Shown one piece after another: positions 16,200 through 24,216 of a stretch of 64,000 nt of DNA (positions within the stretch are counted from its first letter, which is position 1; each line of letters starts with the position of its first letter). This stretch comes from Planctomycetota bacterium (GTDB lineage: Bacteria; Planctomycetota; Brocadiia; Brocadiales; Bathyanammoxibiaceae), in contig JACQVQ010000012.1 in assembly GCA_016209685.1 (NCBI GenBank), positions 235,584 to 299,583 of the forward strand, given 5' to 3'. Position numbers and translations under genes: made by a program. The notes beneath the pieces were generated by a model. That model saw only the letters and a list, made by a program, of their open reading frames with translations, ran no database searches and was not told the origin of the DNA.

Positions 16200-16430
16200 A
16201 TGAACGCCAAACTCCTTGTCTTTACCCAAGAGTGTTGTCCCAAATGCGTGGAAGCAAAGAAGAAACTGGAACAGGCAGGTCTGCCCTATAAAGAGATAAA
16301 TATAGATACTATAGAGGGACGGGCAGAGTTCGCCATGCACATCTCCAAAATCAACACCACCCCTGCCTTCTATGCAGACTGGCAGGAATATTCCAGGGTG
16401 GAGGACGTAATCAAGGCCCTCAAACAGTAG
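16200..16430 (+). CDS. Glutaredoxin-like thiol protein
   Basis: A 76-residue thioredoxin-fold protein with the motif T-Q-E-C-C-P-K-C-V-E-A-K-K-K-L (redox pair in C-P-K-C at about 13-16, with an extra cysteine before it) and a cis-proline segment I-N-T-T-P-A-F-Y. It starts 16 nt after nifS with GAGGAAA upstream, so it belongs to the nifUS unit and may help in cluster or persulfide handling. Confidence 0.85.
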   Translation: MNAKLLVFTQECCPKCVEAKKKLEQAGLPYKEINIDTIEGRAEFAMHISKINTTPAFYADWQEYSRVEDVIKALKQ

Positions 16431-16435
16431 GCACT

Positions 16436-16504
16436 AAGCAGTAAGGAGTAGGCAGTAGGCCCAAAGATTTACCGCTTACTGCCTACTGCATACTGCTTAC
16501 TGTT
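16436..16504. repeat. GCAGTAGGCAGTA-type inverted repeat spacer
   Basis: Words such as AGCAGTAAGGAGTAGGCAGTAGG are followed by the complementary series (GCTTACTGCCTACTGCATACTG), giving a long imperfect hairpin between the glutaredoxin-like gene and the cytochrome gene; possibly a terminator. Confidence 0.65.
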
Positions 16505-16533
16505 ATTTTATATCTTTACTTAGAGGAGGGAAG

Positions 16534-16881
16534 ATGAAAAGGACGTTGCTTGTGGGAGTTTTTTTCTTTGGTGTCGTATTTAGTTTTGTGGCAGAAAGTA
16601 AGGCAGATGTGAACCCCGATCAAGTTTATGGTATGCTCTGCGCCCTCTGCCACGGTGCAGATGGACAACCCACTAAACAAGGGAAGCAGTTTGGTTCCCC
16701 TGATTTTACAGACGTCAACTGGCAAAAGTCCAAGACCGACGACCAACTGTTACTGTCTATGACCAAGGGAACGGATAACCCCAACTACAGGCCAATAAAG
16801 GACATGATTGAGGAGCTGTTGGGGGTAAGCGTAGACGTAAGCATTTTTGTGCCCAAGGTGAGGAATTTTGGGCCTAAGTAA
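16534..16881 (+). CDS. Periplasmic c-type cytochrome
   Basis: A 115-residue exported protein with a cleavable signal peptide (M-K-R-T-L-L then a hydrophobic core, predicted cut after S-K-A near residue 24) and one heme c motif C-A-L-C-H at 36-40. A distal methionine is available in L-L-L-S-M-T-K-G-T-D or further on. Size and layout fit a class I monoheme cytochrome. GAGGAGGGAAG lies just before the ATG. A polyferredoxin gene follows, so the two may form part of an electron transfer chain; their redox partners are not in the window. Confidence 0.85.
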   Translation: MKRTLLVGVFFFGVVFSFVAESKADVNPDQVYGMLCALCHGADGQPTKQGKQFGSPDFTDVNWQKSKTDDQLLLSMTKGTDNPNYRPIKDMIEELLGVSVDVSIFVPKVRNFGPK

Positions 16882-16905
16882 CAAAATCAGGGGCTAGGGA
16901 ATAGG

Positions 16906-16928
16906 CCCTGAACCAGAACGGTTCAGGG
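16906..16928. repeat. Hairpin CCCTGAACC/GGTTCAGGG
   Basis: Perfect 9-nt arms around AGAAC. A closely related hairpin (CCATGAACC/GGTTCATGG with an AGAAGC loop) lies at 60531-60554. Confidence 0.75.
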
Positions 16929-16944
16929 CAGGGAGTAGGGCTTG

Positions 16945-16967
16945 CCCTGCACCCTTGTGGTGCAGGG
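16945..16967. repeat. Hairpin CCCTGCACC/GGTGCAGGG
   Basis: Perfect 9-nt arms around CTTGT, 17 nt after the preceding hairpin and of the same size and design. The two lie in GGGGTTAGGG-type repeat DNA between the cytochrome and polyferredoxin genes. Confidence 0.75.
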
Positions 16968-17049
16968 GGTAGGGGTTAGCAAAAATCCCAATCCCTGGTC
17001 TCTGGCCCCTTTCATTTCGGGTTCACCTCACACGATTTAGGATTACTTT

Positions 17050-17658
17050 ATGTTCAATATCTTTAAAGAGCTATTCCTTTCTGAAAACCCCCTCCCAGAA
17101 GAACCAGATACAAGACGCAGACAGTTTTTCAGGGAGGTCTTCCACTCTGCGACCGACCTGGTAAAGGAACTGGCCAAGGAGAAAGTGGGCACAAGGAGAT
17201 ACCTCAGACCCCCTGGGGCGGTGGAGGAACTGACGTTTAACACCCTCTGTACCCGCTGTGATGAGTGTATAAAGGTCTGTCCCCACATGGCCATCAGGGG
17301 TGCAGGCCCCGACATGGGCCTGGCCCTAGGTTCCCCCATCATCGTCCCCAGAGAGAAACCATGTTACCTCTGCGAGGATTTCCCCTGCATAAAGGCCTGT
17401 AAGGAGGGGGCACTGATAATGCCAGCAAAGAGGGAGGAGGTAAGGATGGGCCTGGCCACCATAGATAAGGAGAAATGTATTGCCGGGGGCTTCATCAACT
17501 GTCAGTCCTGCGTCATCGCCTGCCCCATCATAGGGGCGATAGAGATGGTAGAGGGCAGGCCCGTCATCCACGAAGAACTCTGCACCGGCTGTGGTATCTG
17601 TGAAAACGCCTGCCTGACGGTGAATAATGCCTGTGCGATAAGGGTCAGGCCTCTATAA
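17050..17658 (+). CDS. Four-cluster ferredoxin (NapF/NapG-like)
   Basis: A 202-residue iron-sulfur protein with four 4Fe-4S motifs: C-T-R-C-D-E-C-I-K-V-C-P (about 75-86), C-Y-L-C-E-D-F-P-C-I-K-A-C (110-123), a third with C-Q-S-C-V-I-A-C-P near 155, and C-T-G-C-G-I-C-E-N-A-C near 178. Spacing resembles NapF/NapG-type maturation or quinol-linked electron transfer proteins. No twin-arginine signal is seen, so a cytoplasmic location is likely. It follows the c-type cytochrome after a repeat-rich spacer of about 170 nt. No nitrate reductase is nearby. Confidence 0.85.
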   Translation: MFNIFKELFLSENPLPEEPDTRRRQFFREVFHSATDLVKELAKEKVGTRRYLRPPGAVEELTFNTLCTRCDECIKVCPHMAIRGAGPDMGLALGSPIIVPREKPCYLCEDFPCIKACKEGALIMPAKREEVRMGLATIDKEKCIAGGFINCQSCVIACPIIGAIEMVEGRPVIHEELCTGCGICENACLTVNNACAIRVRPL

Positions 17659-17717
17659 ACCTGCACATGAATACACAATCCAAGTAATTACTTAAACTAT
17701 TTATTTCTTAAATCGCT

Positions 17718-18332
17718 GTGGCACGAAAAAAACTCCCTATAAGCAAAGTAAGACAACTAATTCATGAATCTGATGAGCGTTCCTGTCGTGGCCGTTCAGA
17801 ACGTCTAAGATTTTTATTATCAAAAGAAGACCCAAATCCTTTTCCTACCCCTGCTCTAGCATATGAGTATTATGAGGAAACAAGGTTGTGTTGGTACGTG
17901 GGTGCTTTTGTTGCGACAATTGTAATGGCTCAGCTTTCCTTTGAAGAACTATTTCGAGCAAACTATAGAGCAGCAACAGGAGTGGATGGAAAGTTGAACT
18001 GTGGTAAAAAAGTTAATCAAGCAAGTTTCTCGGACTTAATTAAACAAGCAAAAAATGATAAGTGGATTTCGGAAAATGAAGCTACATCGCTTCACAGCTT
18101 AAGAAAAAATGTACGTAATCCATACGTTCATGTGAAAGACGCTGAATTGCGTTCTGGGAAGCAAAACCTTAAGTCAGCTAATTTCATTAGTCAATACCTC
18201 AAAATTAGAGCTGTGCAACTCAAAGCCCCCTTCCTATTAGAGATAATAGAAAAAGATACAGAGCAAGAAGCAAGAGAATCAGTTCAATTGCTCGTTACTC
18301 TATTCCCAGAGATTTCACGCCGTTCTTGGTAA
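17718..18332 (+). CDS. Hypothetical protein with a HEPN-like R-N-x3-H motif
   Basis: A 204-residue mainly helical protein from an AT-rich gene unlike its neighbours. It starts with GTG (17718-17720). I do not recognise the family. Near residues 131-141 it has L-R-K-N-V-R-N-P-Y-V-H-V-K-D, whose R-N-P-Y-V-H fits the Rx4-6H active-site pattern of HEPN RNases and toxins. Other visible features are W-Y-V-G-A-F-V near 54 and a basic C-terminus. Its end overlaps the convergent transposase gene by 18 nt. An accessory defence or toxin role is possible but unproven. Confidence 0.55.
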   Translation: MARKKLPISKVRQLIHESDERSCRGRSERLRFLLSKEDPNPFPTPALAYEYYEETRLCWYVGAFVATIVMAQLSFEELFRANYRAATGVDGKLNCGKKVNQASFSDLIKQAKNDKWISENEATSLHSLRKNVRNPYVHVKDAELRSGKQNLKSANFISQYLKIRAVQLKAPFLLEIIEKDTEQEARESVQLLVTLFPEISRRSW

Positions 18333-18911
18333 CCCTCCTTTACCATATATTACCTCCTCAATAGGTCCCCATAATTTTTCGTAAGTTTTATCCTGAATAC
18401 GCATGGGATTCTCCCTATCAAACTGCCACTGCAGTGGATTATTTATAATGTATTCTCGGATACAGTTCAATTCGTCTTCATTCCTGATGACATGTTCGTA
18501 ATAATTTCGTTGCCAAACTGGTATACCCTGTGTGGCACGCATTTCATTAATATGGCGTGATGAAAATGTCTTAAACCCACGAACAACTTCGGATAACGTA
18601 TGACGTTTTGTCGCATTTGTAGGGGCAGGTTTGAAACCTGCCCCTACAATAAAAATAATCCCATGAACATGATTCGGCATTATAACAAATATGTCTTGTT
18701 CGATATTAAAATAATGCCGTGGTAAATCCAACCAAACCGAATTAACAACTTCTCCGATTTCGCTTAAGGTAGTTTCACTATCCGCCACCTTTCCTAAAAC
18801 CTGCAACCTGTTCTTTGTACAAATAGTGACAAAATACGCCCCTGGCTGTGAATAATCATATCCCTTCAACCGGATAGAGCGGCGATTAAATACCTTCTTA
18901 AAACCTTCCAT
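18315..18911 (-). CDS. REP-associated tyrosine transposase (Y1/HUH family)
   Basis: A 198-residue single-domain HUH protein of the IS200-related RAYT group. It has the metal-binding P-N-H-V-H-G (H81, H83) and the nucleophile region W-Q-R-N-Y-Y-E-H-V-I-R-N-E (Tyr137/138), plus the N-terminal G-A-Y-F-V-T-I-C-T. RAYTs cut and move short palindromic (REP) sequences. The gene carries a GTAGGGGC palindrome in frame (residues about 90-98, V-G-A-G-F-K-P-A-P). This window is full of such palindromes, so it is a candidate for their mobilisation. Full length and intact; it overlaps the gene at 17718 tail to tail. Confidence 0.88.
   Translation of the reverse strand: MEGFKKVFNRRSIRLKGYDYSQPGAYFVTICTKNRLQVLGKVADSETTLSEIGEVVNSVWLDLPRHYFNIEQDIFVIMPNHVHGIIFIVGAGFKPAPTNATKRHTLSEVVRGFKTFSSRHINEMRATQGIPVWQRNYYEHVIRNEDELNCIREYIINNPLQWQFDRENPMRIQDKTYEKLWGPIEEVIYGKGGLPRTA
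18619..18647. repeat. GTAGGGGC palindrome inside the RAYT gene
   Basis: Perfect 14-nt arms (GTAGGGGCAGGTTT and complement) around a single base. An imperfect copy of the same subtype lies at 30369-30394. Confidence 0.9.
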
Positions 18912-18960
18912 AAGCCTACCAGCCCTCTTCCTGGCATCTTCACTGTCTACCGTTTCTGTA

Positions 18961-19209
18961 TTATTTATGCTTCAGCCAATTCTTGGCCCTCGCCTTGACA
19001 CCGTCAAAACTCTGTGCCATCTTGGGGTATCGCTCCCTGACCTTGCTGAGCAGTCTCCCCGCCCATGCATATTCGTGGGAAAGCAAATAAAGCCCGATAA
19101 GGAGGCAGAGAATTCCCTGAAGGAAGGGGAGGAAGAGACCTGCTATGCCCAGGAGGATGAAAATCCATCCAGCGACCAATACAAGGATACGCTTAATGCT
19201 GGCGTTCAT
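18961..19209 (-). CDS. PGPGW-type small membrane protein
   Basis: An 82-residue protein with two hydrophobic segments (about residues 8-24 and 29-45), followed by a basic amphipathic tail (W-A-G-R-L-L-S-K-V-R-E-R-Y-P). This matches the PGPGW putative transmembrane family, in which G-W/G-I-A-G-L-x-L-P-x-L-P/Q-G recurs between the helices. AGAGGAAT precedes the ATG. It lies upstream of the transposase gene on the same strand and downstream of ynfA. Function unknown. Confidence 0.7.
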   Translation of the reverse strand: MNASIKRILVLVAGWIFILLGIAGLFLPFLQGILCLLIGLYLLSHEYAWAGRLLSKVRERYPKMAQSFDGVKARAKNWLKHK

Positions 19210-19265
19210 TATTCCTCTGGCCTAAAGCTTACAACATATCCCGCACGCTCCTAGAATGCAAAATG

Positions 19266-19595
19266 CTATCCTCTTGGCCAGTACATGATTACAGCTACAC
19301 CTATTAAGGCAATAAACCCACCGATGAGGTCAAACCTGTCTGGAATTATCCTGTCTACCTTCCAGCCCCAGAGAATAGCAAGGACTATGAAAATACCGCC
19401 ATAAGCCGCATAAACACGTCCAAAATTGGCTGGTTGGAATGTTGGGATAATCCCATAAAGAATTAATATTATTGCCCCAAAGAGGGCATACCATTTACTC
19501 TTGCCCTCACGTAACCAGAGCCATACCAGGTATCCCCCACCTATTTCACACAGTCCAGCTAATATAAAGTAGAATAACGACTTCGTGATTTCCAT
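19266..19595 (-). CDS. ynfA: YnfA/UPF0060 family membrane protein
   Basis: A 109-residue inner-membrane protein with four predicted helices, typical of the UPF0060 family. Family marks include [13 protein letters not shown] near the N-terminus, [11 protein letters not shown] in the third helix and W-G-W[14 protein letters not shown] before the last. Members are related to small multidrug-resistance-like transporters, but the substrate is not established. GAGGTGAG lies upstream of the ATG. Confidence 0.9.
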   Translation of the reverse strand: MEITKSLFYFILAGLCEIGGGYLVWLWLREGKSKWYALFGAIILILYGIIPTFQPANFGRVYAAYGGIFIVLAILWGWKVDRIIPDRFDLIGGFIALIGVAVIMYWPRG

Positions 19596-19619
19596 TTATT
19601 CTCACCTCTATTCCATTAT

Positions 19620-20702
19620 TCAATGTGGAATTTCCTTCTTCCTCAACATCTCCACAAATGCCTCTATCCTGGTCCTTAGCTGTCCGTCTATCCCACCCGG
19701 ACGGTCGCATTCCAGCGTCAGGATGGGTACCCCCAGAGTCTTCCTGAAGATAGTGTCGTACATGTTGCGGTAGCAGAAACTCTGGACGTAGTGAATCAGG
19801 CCCTGGATTCCACGCCTCTTTATCTCGTGCCTTATGTCCTCTACCCTGCCCTGGGTATCATAGGGATAGGTGTACAGCAGATATTGCTCTAATAAGGTAC
19901 TTGTTGGATAAGGCATACTGAACTGCCTCTGTATCTCGTTAAAGACCACCCGGACGCCTAGTTCTTCAAGGAAACCGTACAGACCTCCGCATATCGGAGG
20001 CACACCGATGAAGCCTATTTTTATTCCGCCAGGTAATGACCCTCTCTCCCTCACCTCCTCTAGGAAGGCCCTGGCCTTCTTCTCAAAGAGGGACGGGTTG
20101 CCCATCATATCACTGGTGGAGACGTTCCAGATGTGATTCTCCTCCCCTGTGACCTTACCCTCCTGCCAGGTGAGGCGGTCTATCTCGTGCACTAGAGACC
20201 TGATGCGGTCAAATTCCTTCTTGACCTTCTCGGCCTCGTGGAGTCTGCCTGAGGTGGACTGTCCGCCCAATGCAGAGACCAGACCGTTTAGGGACTTTAG
20301 TAAAAGCTCCGCCTGCTCCGCCTTGGGCGAATGAGGATATTTGAATGGTATGACCTCCACACCCTCCGCGGCCAGCACCTCCATCAGGGCAAAGGTATTA
20401 CTACAGTCGCCTTCTGCTACCCCTATCACCTTCTTCATCCCCAATTTCTTGACTGAAGAATAGATACCCTTTATCCAGGCGCAGTTATTCCTGGGCAGGC
20501 CCGAGGTCTCGGCCCTCTCCACAAGGTGTGTCGGGTCTTCATCTGTAATGAATATGTTGTTCAAATCCACGGGTATGTACCCCGAGGCAAAGATTATCTC
20601 TATAGGTACCGTCGAGGTAATGCCCACGCTCGTCTCGGGAGAGGGTTTCTCAGGGACAAGGAGGGCAGGATAGGCAACGGTCTCAAAAGGCACAAACTCC
20701 AT
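19620..20702 (-). CDS. 2-hydroxyacyl-CoA dehydratase-family protein (third homologue)
   Basis: A 360-residue HgdB-family protein, shorter and different in cysteine layout from the two at 10.8-13.3 kb. Candidate cluster ligands are R-N-N-C-A-W-I-K-G (about 73), A-E-G-D-C-S-N (about 100) and Y-V-Q-S-F-C-Y-R-N (about 307); L-E-C-D-R-P-G-G-I-D-G-Q-L-R-T-R-I-E-A-F is the typical C-terminal region. Unlike the two others, it retains three spaced cysteines. No second subunit or activase is adjacent, so it may work with the activase at 13.3 kb or serve another system. AAGGAAA precedes the ATG. Confidence 0.78.
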   Translation of the reverse strand: MEFVPFETVAYPALLVPEKPSPETSVGITSTVPIEIIFASGYIPVDLNNIFITDEDPTHLVERAETSGLPRNNCAWIKGIYSSVKKLGMKKVIGVAEGDCSNTFALMEVLAAEGVEVIPFKYPHSPKAEQAELLLKSLNGLVSALGGQSTSGRLHEAEKVKKEFDRIRSLVHEIDRLTWQEGKVTGEENHIWNVSTSDMMGNPSLFEKKARAFLEEVRERGSLPGGIKIGFIGVPPICGGLYGFLEELGVRVVFNEIQRQFSMPYPTSTLLEQYLLYTYPYDTQGRVEDIRHEIKRRGIQGLIHYVQSFCYRNMYDTIFRKTLGVPILTLECDRPGGIDGQLRTRIEAFVEMLRKKEIPH

Positions 20703-20829
20703 CGTATTTCCTTCGTCAGCCTCGGAACACCTAATAGATTTGGCTACAATAAGATAACTTTCAGATTACATCAGAGGAGGAATGTTAAGTCAAGGAGATT
20801 TGCAATTGTCAGGATGACAACTGGCCAGG

Positions 20830-21783
20830 CTAGGGCAGTACGGCCTCTAGAGACGTAACCGTCTCTAGACTCTTAACTGTCTTATTGGGGTCTATACGGC
20901 GTATGAGTCCTGCAATGACCTTTCCAGGCCCCACCTCGTAAAACTCTTCCACACCGTCCTTGAGGAGGTTGTGCATGGACTCTGTCCAGCGGACGGGCCC
21001 AGTGAGTTGGGCCAGGAGGGCACTCCTTATTTCTTCTGGCTCCTGAACGTAGCGGGCGTGGATATTGGACACCACCGGGGTGCGTGCCCTCTGAATCCTC
21101 ACCTTTTGAAGCTCTGAGGCCATCTTCGCCTGTGCCGAGGCCATAAGAGGTGAGTGAAAGGCGCCGCTTACCTTAAGGGGGATTACCCTCTTGGCCCCCC
21201 GCTTCTTTGCCTCCTGAGAGACCACTTCCAGGGGTCTAGTCTCCCCAGAGATTACCACCTGGCCAGGACAGTTGTAGTTGGCGGCGCAGACTATGCCATA
21301 TTGAGAGGCCTCTTTACAGAGGGCCTCTACTTCCCCATCAGAGAGGCCAATGATGGAGACCATCCCCCCTGGACGTTCTTCCGAGGCCTCTTGCATAAAC
21401 TTCCCCCTCTTGTATACCAGTCCCACAGCATCTTCAAAGGCAATAGCTCCTGCGAAGACCAGGGCGGTGTATTCCCCCAGGCTTAATCCGGCAGTGGCAT
21501 GGGCCTCGAGTCCGCATGAGGCGGATTTAGCCTTTAGGGAACGAAATACCTCCAGGATGGCAATGCTTGTGACAAGTATGGCAGGTTGGTTGTGGACGGT
21601 CTTCTCTAGTTCCTGTTCGTTACCACTGAAGCAGAGCTGGGCGAGATCAAACCCTAGTACGTCATTGGCTTTCTGGTAGACTTTCCTCGCCTCCTGGTAC
21701 CCTGCGTAGAAATCTTTTCCCATGCCTGGGCGGTGGGCACCCTGGCCTGGGAAGAGGAAGGCCCGAAGAGGCATTACTACCAC
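20830..21783 (-). CDS. fabD: Malonyl-CoA:ACP transacylase
   Basis: A 317-residue acyltransferase that loads malonate onto acyl carrier protein for fatty acid synthesis. It has F-P-G-Q-G-A-H (11-17), the nucleophile motif G-L-S-L-G-E-Y (Ser101; the usual G-H-S has Leu), a conserved Q-P-A-I-L and G-A-F-H-S-P-L-M with the catalytic His. The reading frame opens at 21783; Met4 (21774) just after the fabH stop is an equally good start. A degenerate 15-bp palindrome (21511-21525) encodes K-S-A-S-C near residue 88. It is the last gene of the rpmF-plsX-fabH-fabD operon. Confidence 0.93.
   Translation of the reverse strand: MVVMPLRAFLFPGQGAHRPGMGKDFYAGYQEARKVYQKANDVLGFDLAQLCFSGNEQELEKTVHNQPAILVTSIAILEVFRSLKAKSASCGLEAHATAGLSLGEYTALVFAGAIAFEDAVGLVYKRGKFMQEASEERPGGMVSIIGLSDGEVEALCKEASQYGIVCAANYNCPGQVVISGETRPLEVVSQEAKKRGAKRVIPLKVSGAFHSPLMASAQAKMASELQKVRIQRARTPVVSNIHARYVQEPEEIRSALLAQLTGPVRWTESMHNLLKDGVEEFYEVGPGKVIAGLIRRIDPNKTVKSLETVTSLEAVLP
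21511..21525. repeat. Degenerate 15-bp palindrome inside fabD
   Basis: TCCGCATGAGGCGGA, one base off the consensus. It encodes Ser-Ala-Ser-Cys-Gly in fabD. Confidence 0.8.
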
Positions 21784-22769
21784 CTAATTATAGAAGAACT
21801 CCAGGTGAGTCCGCCTCCAAAGGCGGCAAGGAGCACCAGGTCCCCCGACTTTAGCCTGCCTTCCTTTTTGGCCTCGTCTAAGGCTATGGGGATGGAGGCA
21901 GAAGAGGTGTTACCATATCTGTCTATATTATAGAAGACCTTTTCCATGGGCACACCCAGACGTCCCATAGTAGCTTCTATTATACGGTAATTGCTTTGAT
22001 GGAGGATGAAAAGGTCTATGTCCTCCATTTTCAGGTTAGAAGAGGTTATCGTCTTACCTATGAGTTCGGTAAGGCTGGTAATGGCCAGTCTGAATACCTC
22101 TCTACCACGGAACTTTATGTAATGTAGGCGGTCCTCAAGGGTCTGAAGGGAAGACGGCATCTTTGACCCGCCCGCTGGCAGGGTCAACACCTCTGTATGA
22201 GAACCGTCTGCACCCAGGAGGGTAGTGAGCACCTCGCAGTGTCCATTACCCTTTTGAAGGACTACGGCCCCTGCCCCGTCCCCGAATAGGATGCAGGTAG
22301 CCCTGTCCGTGTAGTCAGTGACCTTAGAAAGACATTCTGCCCCTATTACCAGCACATTGCTGGCCGCCCCTGCGTTTATAAAGTTTTGACCAATGGAAAG
22401 GGCATATATAAAACCTGCACACGCCGCTAGCACGTCAAAGGCCCCGGCCTTCTTGGCCCCTATTTTTTGCTGTACGTAGCAAGAGGTGGAAGGGAAAAGG
22501 CTGTCCGGGGTAATGGTGGAAGTGATAATCAGGTCTACGTCCTTTGGTGATACCCCGGCATCTTCAAGGGCTTTGAGGGCCGCCTGAGCGGCGAGGTCCG
22601 AGGTGGCTACGCCGTTCTCTACTACTCGTCTTTCTCTTATTCCTGTCCTTTTGATGATCCACTCATCAGTAGTATCAACCATCCTCTCCAGGTCATGATT
22701 GGTAAGTCTCTTAGGAGGGAGAAAGGCACCTGTTCCAGTAATGGAAGCCTTGTGGTTATTTTGAGTCAT
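21777..22769 (-). CDS. fabH: Beta-ketoacyl-ACP synthase III
   Basis: A 330-residue condensing enzyme that starts type II fatty acid synthesis from an acyl-CoA primer and malonyl-ACP. The Cys-His-Asn triad is visible: A-A-C-A-G-F (C117), L-H-Q-S-N-Y-R-I (His near 255) and Y-G-N-T-S-S-A-S (Asn near 285). The N-terminal D-E-W-I-I-K-R-T-G-I-R-E-R-R is typical. AAGGAGCG lies 4 nt before the ATG. The gene follows plsX by about 30 nt and overlaps the open frame of fabD. Confidence 0.96.
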   Translation of the reverse strand: MTQNNHKASITGTGAFLPPKRLTNHDLERMVDTTDEWIIKRTGIRERRVVENGVATSDLAAQAALKALEDAGVSPKDVDLIITSTITPDSLFPSTSCYVQQKIGAKKAGAFDVLAACAGFIYALSIGQNFINAGAASNVLVIGAECLSKVTDYTDRATCILFGDGAGAVVLQKGNGHCEVLTTLLGADGSHTEVLTLPAGGSKMPSSLQTLEDRLHYIKFRGREVFRLAITSLTELIGKTITSSNLKMEDIDLFILHQSNYRIIEATMGRLGVPMEKVFYNIDRYGNTSSASIPIALDEAKKEGRLKSGDLVLLAAFGGGLTWSSSIIRW

Positions 22770-22799
22770 AACGCTCCTTTTTAATTGGAACCAACGTGC

Positions 22800-23846
22800 T
22801 TAACATACCCCCTTGCCAGTTGCCACCCCTACCATATTCTCTTGCTCTACATGATTTGCCTCCAGTTCTGTAACTATATGGGCATTCACGTTGTGCTTTG
22901 CGAACTGTATCGCCTCCTTTATAGCGTTCTGTATGGACTTAAAATCGGACCTGCCGTGACATATGATACAAATACCATCCACGCCCAAAAGGGGCACTCC
23001 ACCGTATTCGGAGTAATCCATACGGGCACGTACCCTCCGGACGGCAGGCCTGAGAAGCCTGAGACCAATCCTGGACCACGGCCTTTTAGAGGCCGCATCG
23101 CCCAGGGCACCTAAAAGCCCATCCGCAATGCCTTCGGCGAACTTTATAAGCACGTTTCCCACAAAACCTTCACAGATTACTATATCACACTTGCCTTCAA
23201 AGAGGTCCATACCCTCCACATTACCAACAAAATTCAGGTTGGACTCCTTTAAAAGATTATAGGACTCTTTTACCAGGTCGTTCCCCTTTCCAGACTCTTC
23301 ACCAATGTTTAAGAGGCCAACCCTTGGTTTTTTGATCCCCTGGCTATACTTGCAAAAGACCGAACTCATCACGGCATACTGCAGCAGATGGATAGGTTTA
23401 CACTTAAGATTTGCACCCACGTCCGCCACAATGCAGTACCCACGACGTGTTGGGAGGGCGGCCACTATGCCGGGTCTGGTAACCCCCTTAAGCATCTTCA
23501 GGTGCATAGTACTGGCGGCTACCGCGGCCCCCGTGTTCCCAGCGCTCACTACTGCTACTGCCTCTCCCTTAGCTACCAACTGTATCGCCTTAGTGATGGA
23601 AGAGTCCGTCTTCTGTCTCAGGGCCGTAACCCCAGGCTCCTCCATTCCTACCACCTGAGATGCGTGCAATATACCAATATTCCTTGGAATTGGCCTGAAG
23701 GAGCTGACAAGGAGCTTTTCCAGTTCCTTCTGTTCCCCTGCGAGGATTATCTCTACGTTTTTAAATTGGTTGGCCGCAAGTAGTGACCCTTTTACTATCT
23801 CATACGGGGCCTTATCACCACCCATAGCATCTACTACAATTCTCAT
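22800..23846 (-). CDS. plsX: Phosphate acyltransferase
   Basis: A 348-residue PlsX that makes acyl phosphate from acyl-ACP, the first step of membrane phospholipid synthesis in the PlsX/PlsY pathway. Family marks include M-R-I-V-V-D-A-M-G-G-D-x-A-P (1-14), V-S-A-G-N-T-G-A (near 102), L-N-I-G-E-E-x-x-K-G-N and V-C-E-G-F-V-G-N-V near the C-terminal third. It starts 2 nt after the rpmF stop, so the two are co-transcribed. Confidence 0.95.
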   Translation of the reverse strand: MRIVVDAMGGDKAPYEIVKGSLLAANQFKNVEIILAGEQKELEKLLVSSFRPIPRNIGILHASQVVGMEEPGVTALRQKTDSSITKAIQLVAKGEAVAVVSAGNTGAAVAASTMHLKMLKGVTRPGIVAALPTRRGYCIVADVGANLKCKPIHLLQYAVMSSVFCKYSQGIKKPRVGLLNIGEESGKGNDLVKESYNLLKESNLNFVGNVEGMDLFEGKCDIVICEGFVGNVLIKFAEGIADGLLGALGDAASKRPWSRIGLRLLRPAVRRVRARMDYSEYGGVPLLGVDGICIICHGRSDFKSIQNAIKEAIQFAKHNVNAHIVTELEANHVEQENMVGVATGKGVC

Positions 23847-23848
23847 CC

Positions 23849-24079
23849 TTATACCCTCTCCACCGCTACCACCTGACGGTCACGATAGTAGCCACAGTTG
23901 TGACATATAGTATGGGGAAGCTTTATGTGCTTACACTGGGGACACACAAAACGTTTGGAAAGACTGCCGGAGGTCCTCCCTAGCCTTTGAAAACTCGGGA
24001 TCCCTGGAGGTGTAAGAAAATCGTGAGACCTCCTTTTCCTGGTCCTGGAATTTGAAAACTTCCTCTTTGGATTTGCCAT
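23849..24079 (-). CDS. rpmF: Large ribosomal subunit protein bL32
   Basis: A 76-residue L32 with M-A-N-P-K-R-K-F-S and a four-cysteine zinc ribbon (C46-P-Q-C49 and C59-H-N-C62), somewhat longer than the common 56-65 residues because of a 10-15 residue insert before the ribbon. AAAGGTAGG precedes the ATG. First gene of the classic rpmF-plsX-fabH-fabD operon. Confidence 0.95.
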   Translation of the reverse strand: MANPKRKFSNSRTRKRRSHDFLTPPGIPSFQRLGRTSGSLSKRFVCPQCKHIKLPHTICHNCGYYRDRQVVAVERV

Positions 24080-24187
24080 TTCCTACCTTTTTAAACCAGC
24101 GCCAGACGTAAAAACACAAAATCCACCACTCAAAAAACCTATTTATTTATGCTTACAAAAATTACAGCTCACCCCTAAAGTTGAGGT

Positions 24188-24216
24188 ATTTTATTAGTCC
24201 CTTCCATGATTGTCAA
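24188..24216 (-). promoter_or_regulatory. Sigma70-type promoter of the rpmF-plsX-fabH-fabD operon
   Basis: On the minus strand: TTGACA (24216-24211), 17-nt spacer, TAAAAT (24193-24188), five of six matches in the -10. A leader of about 100 nt separates it from the rpmF ATG. Confidence 0.75.
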
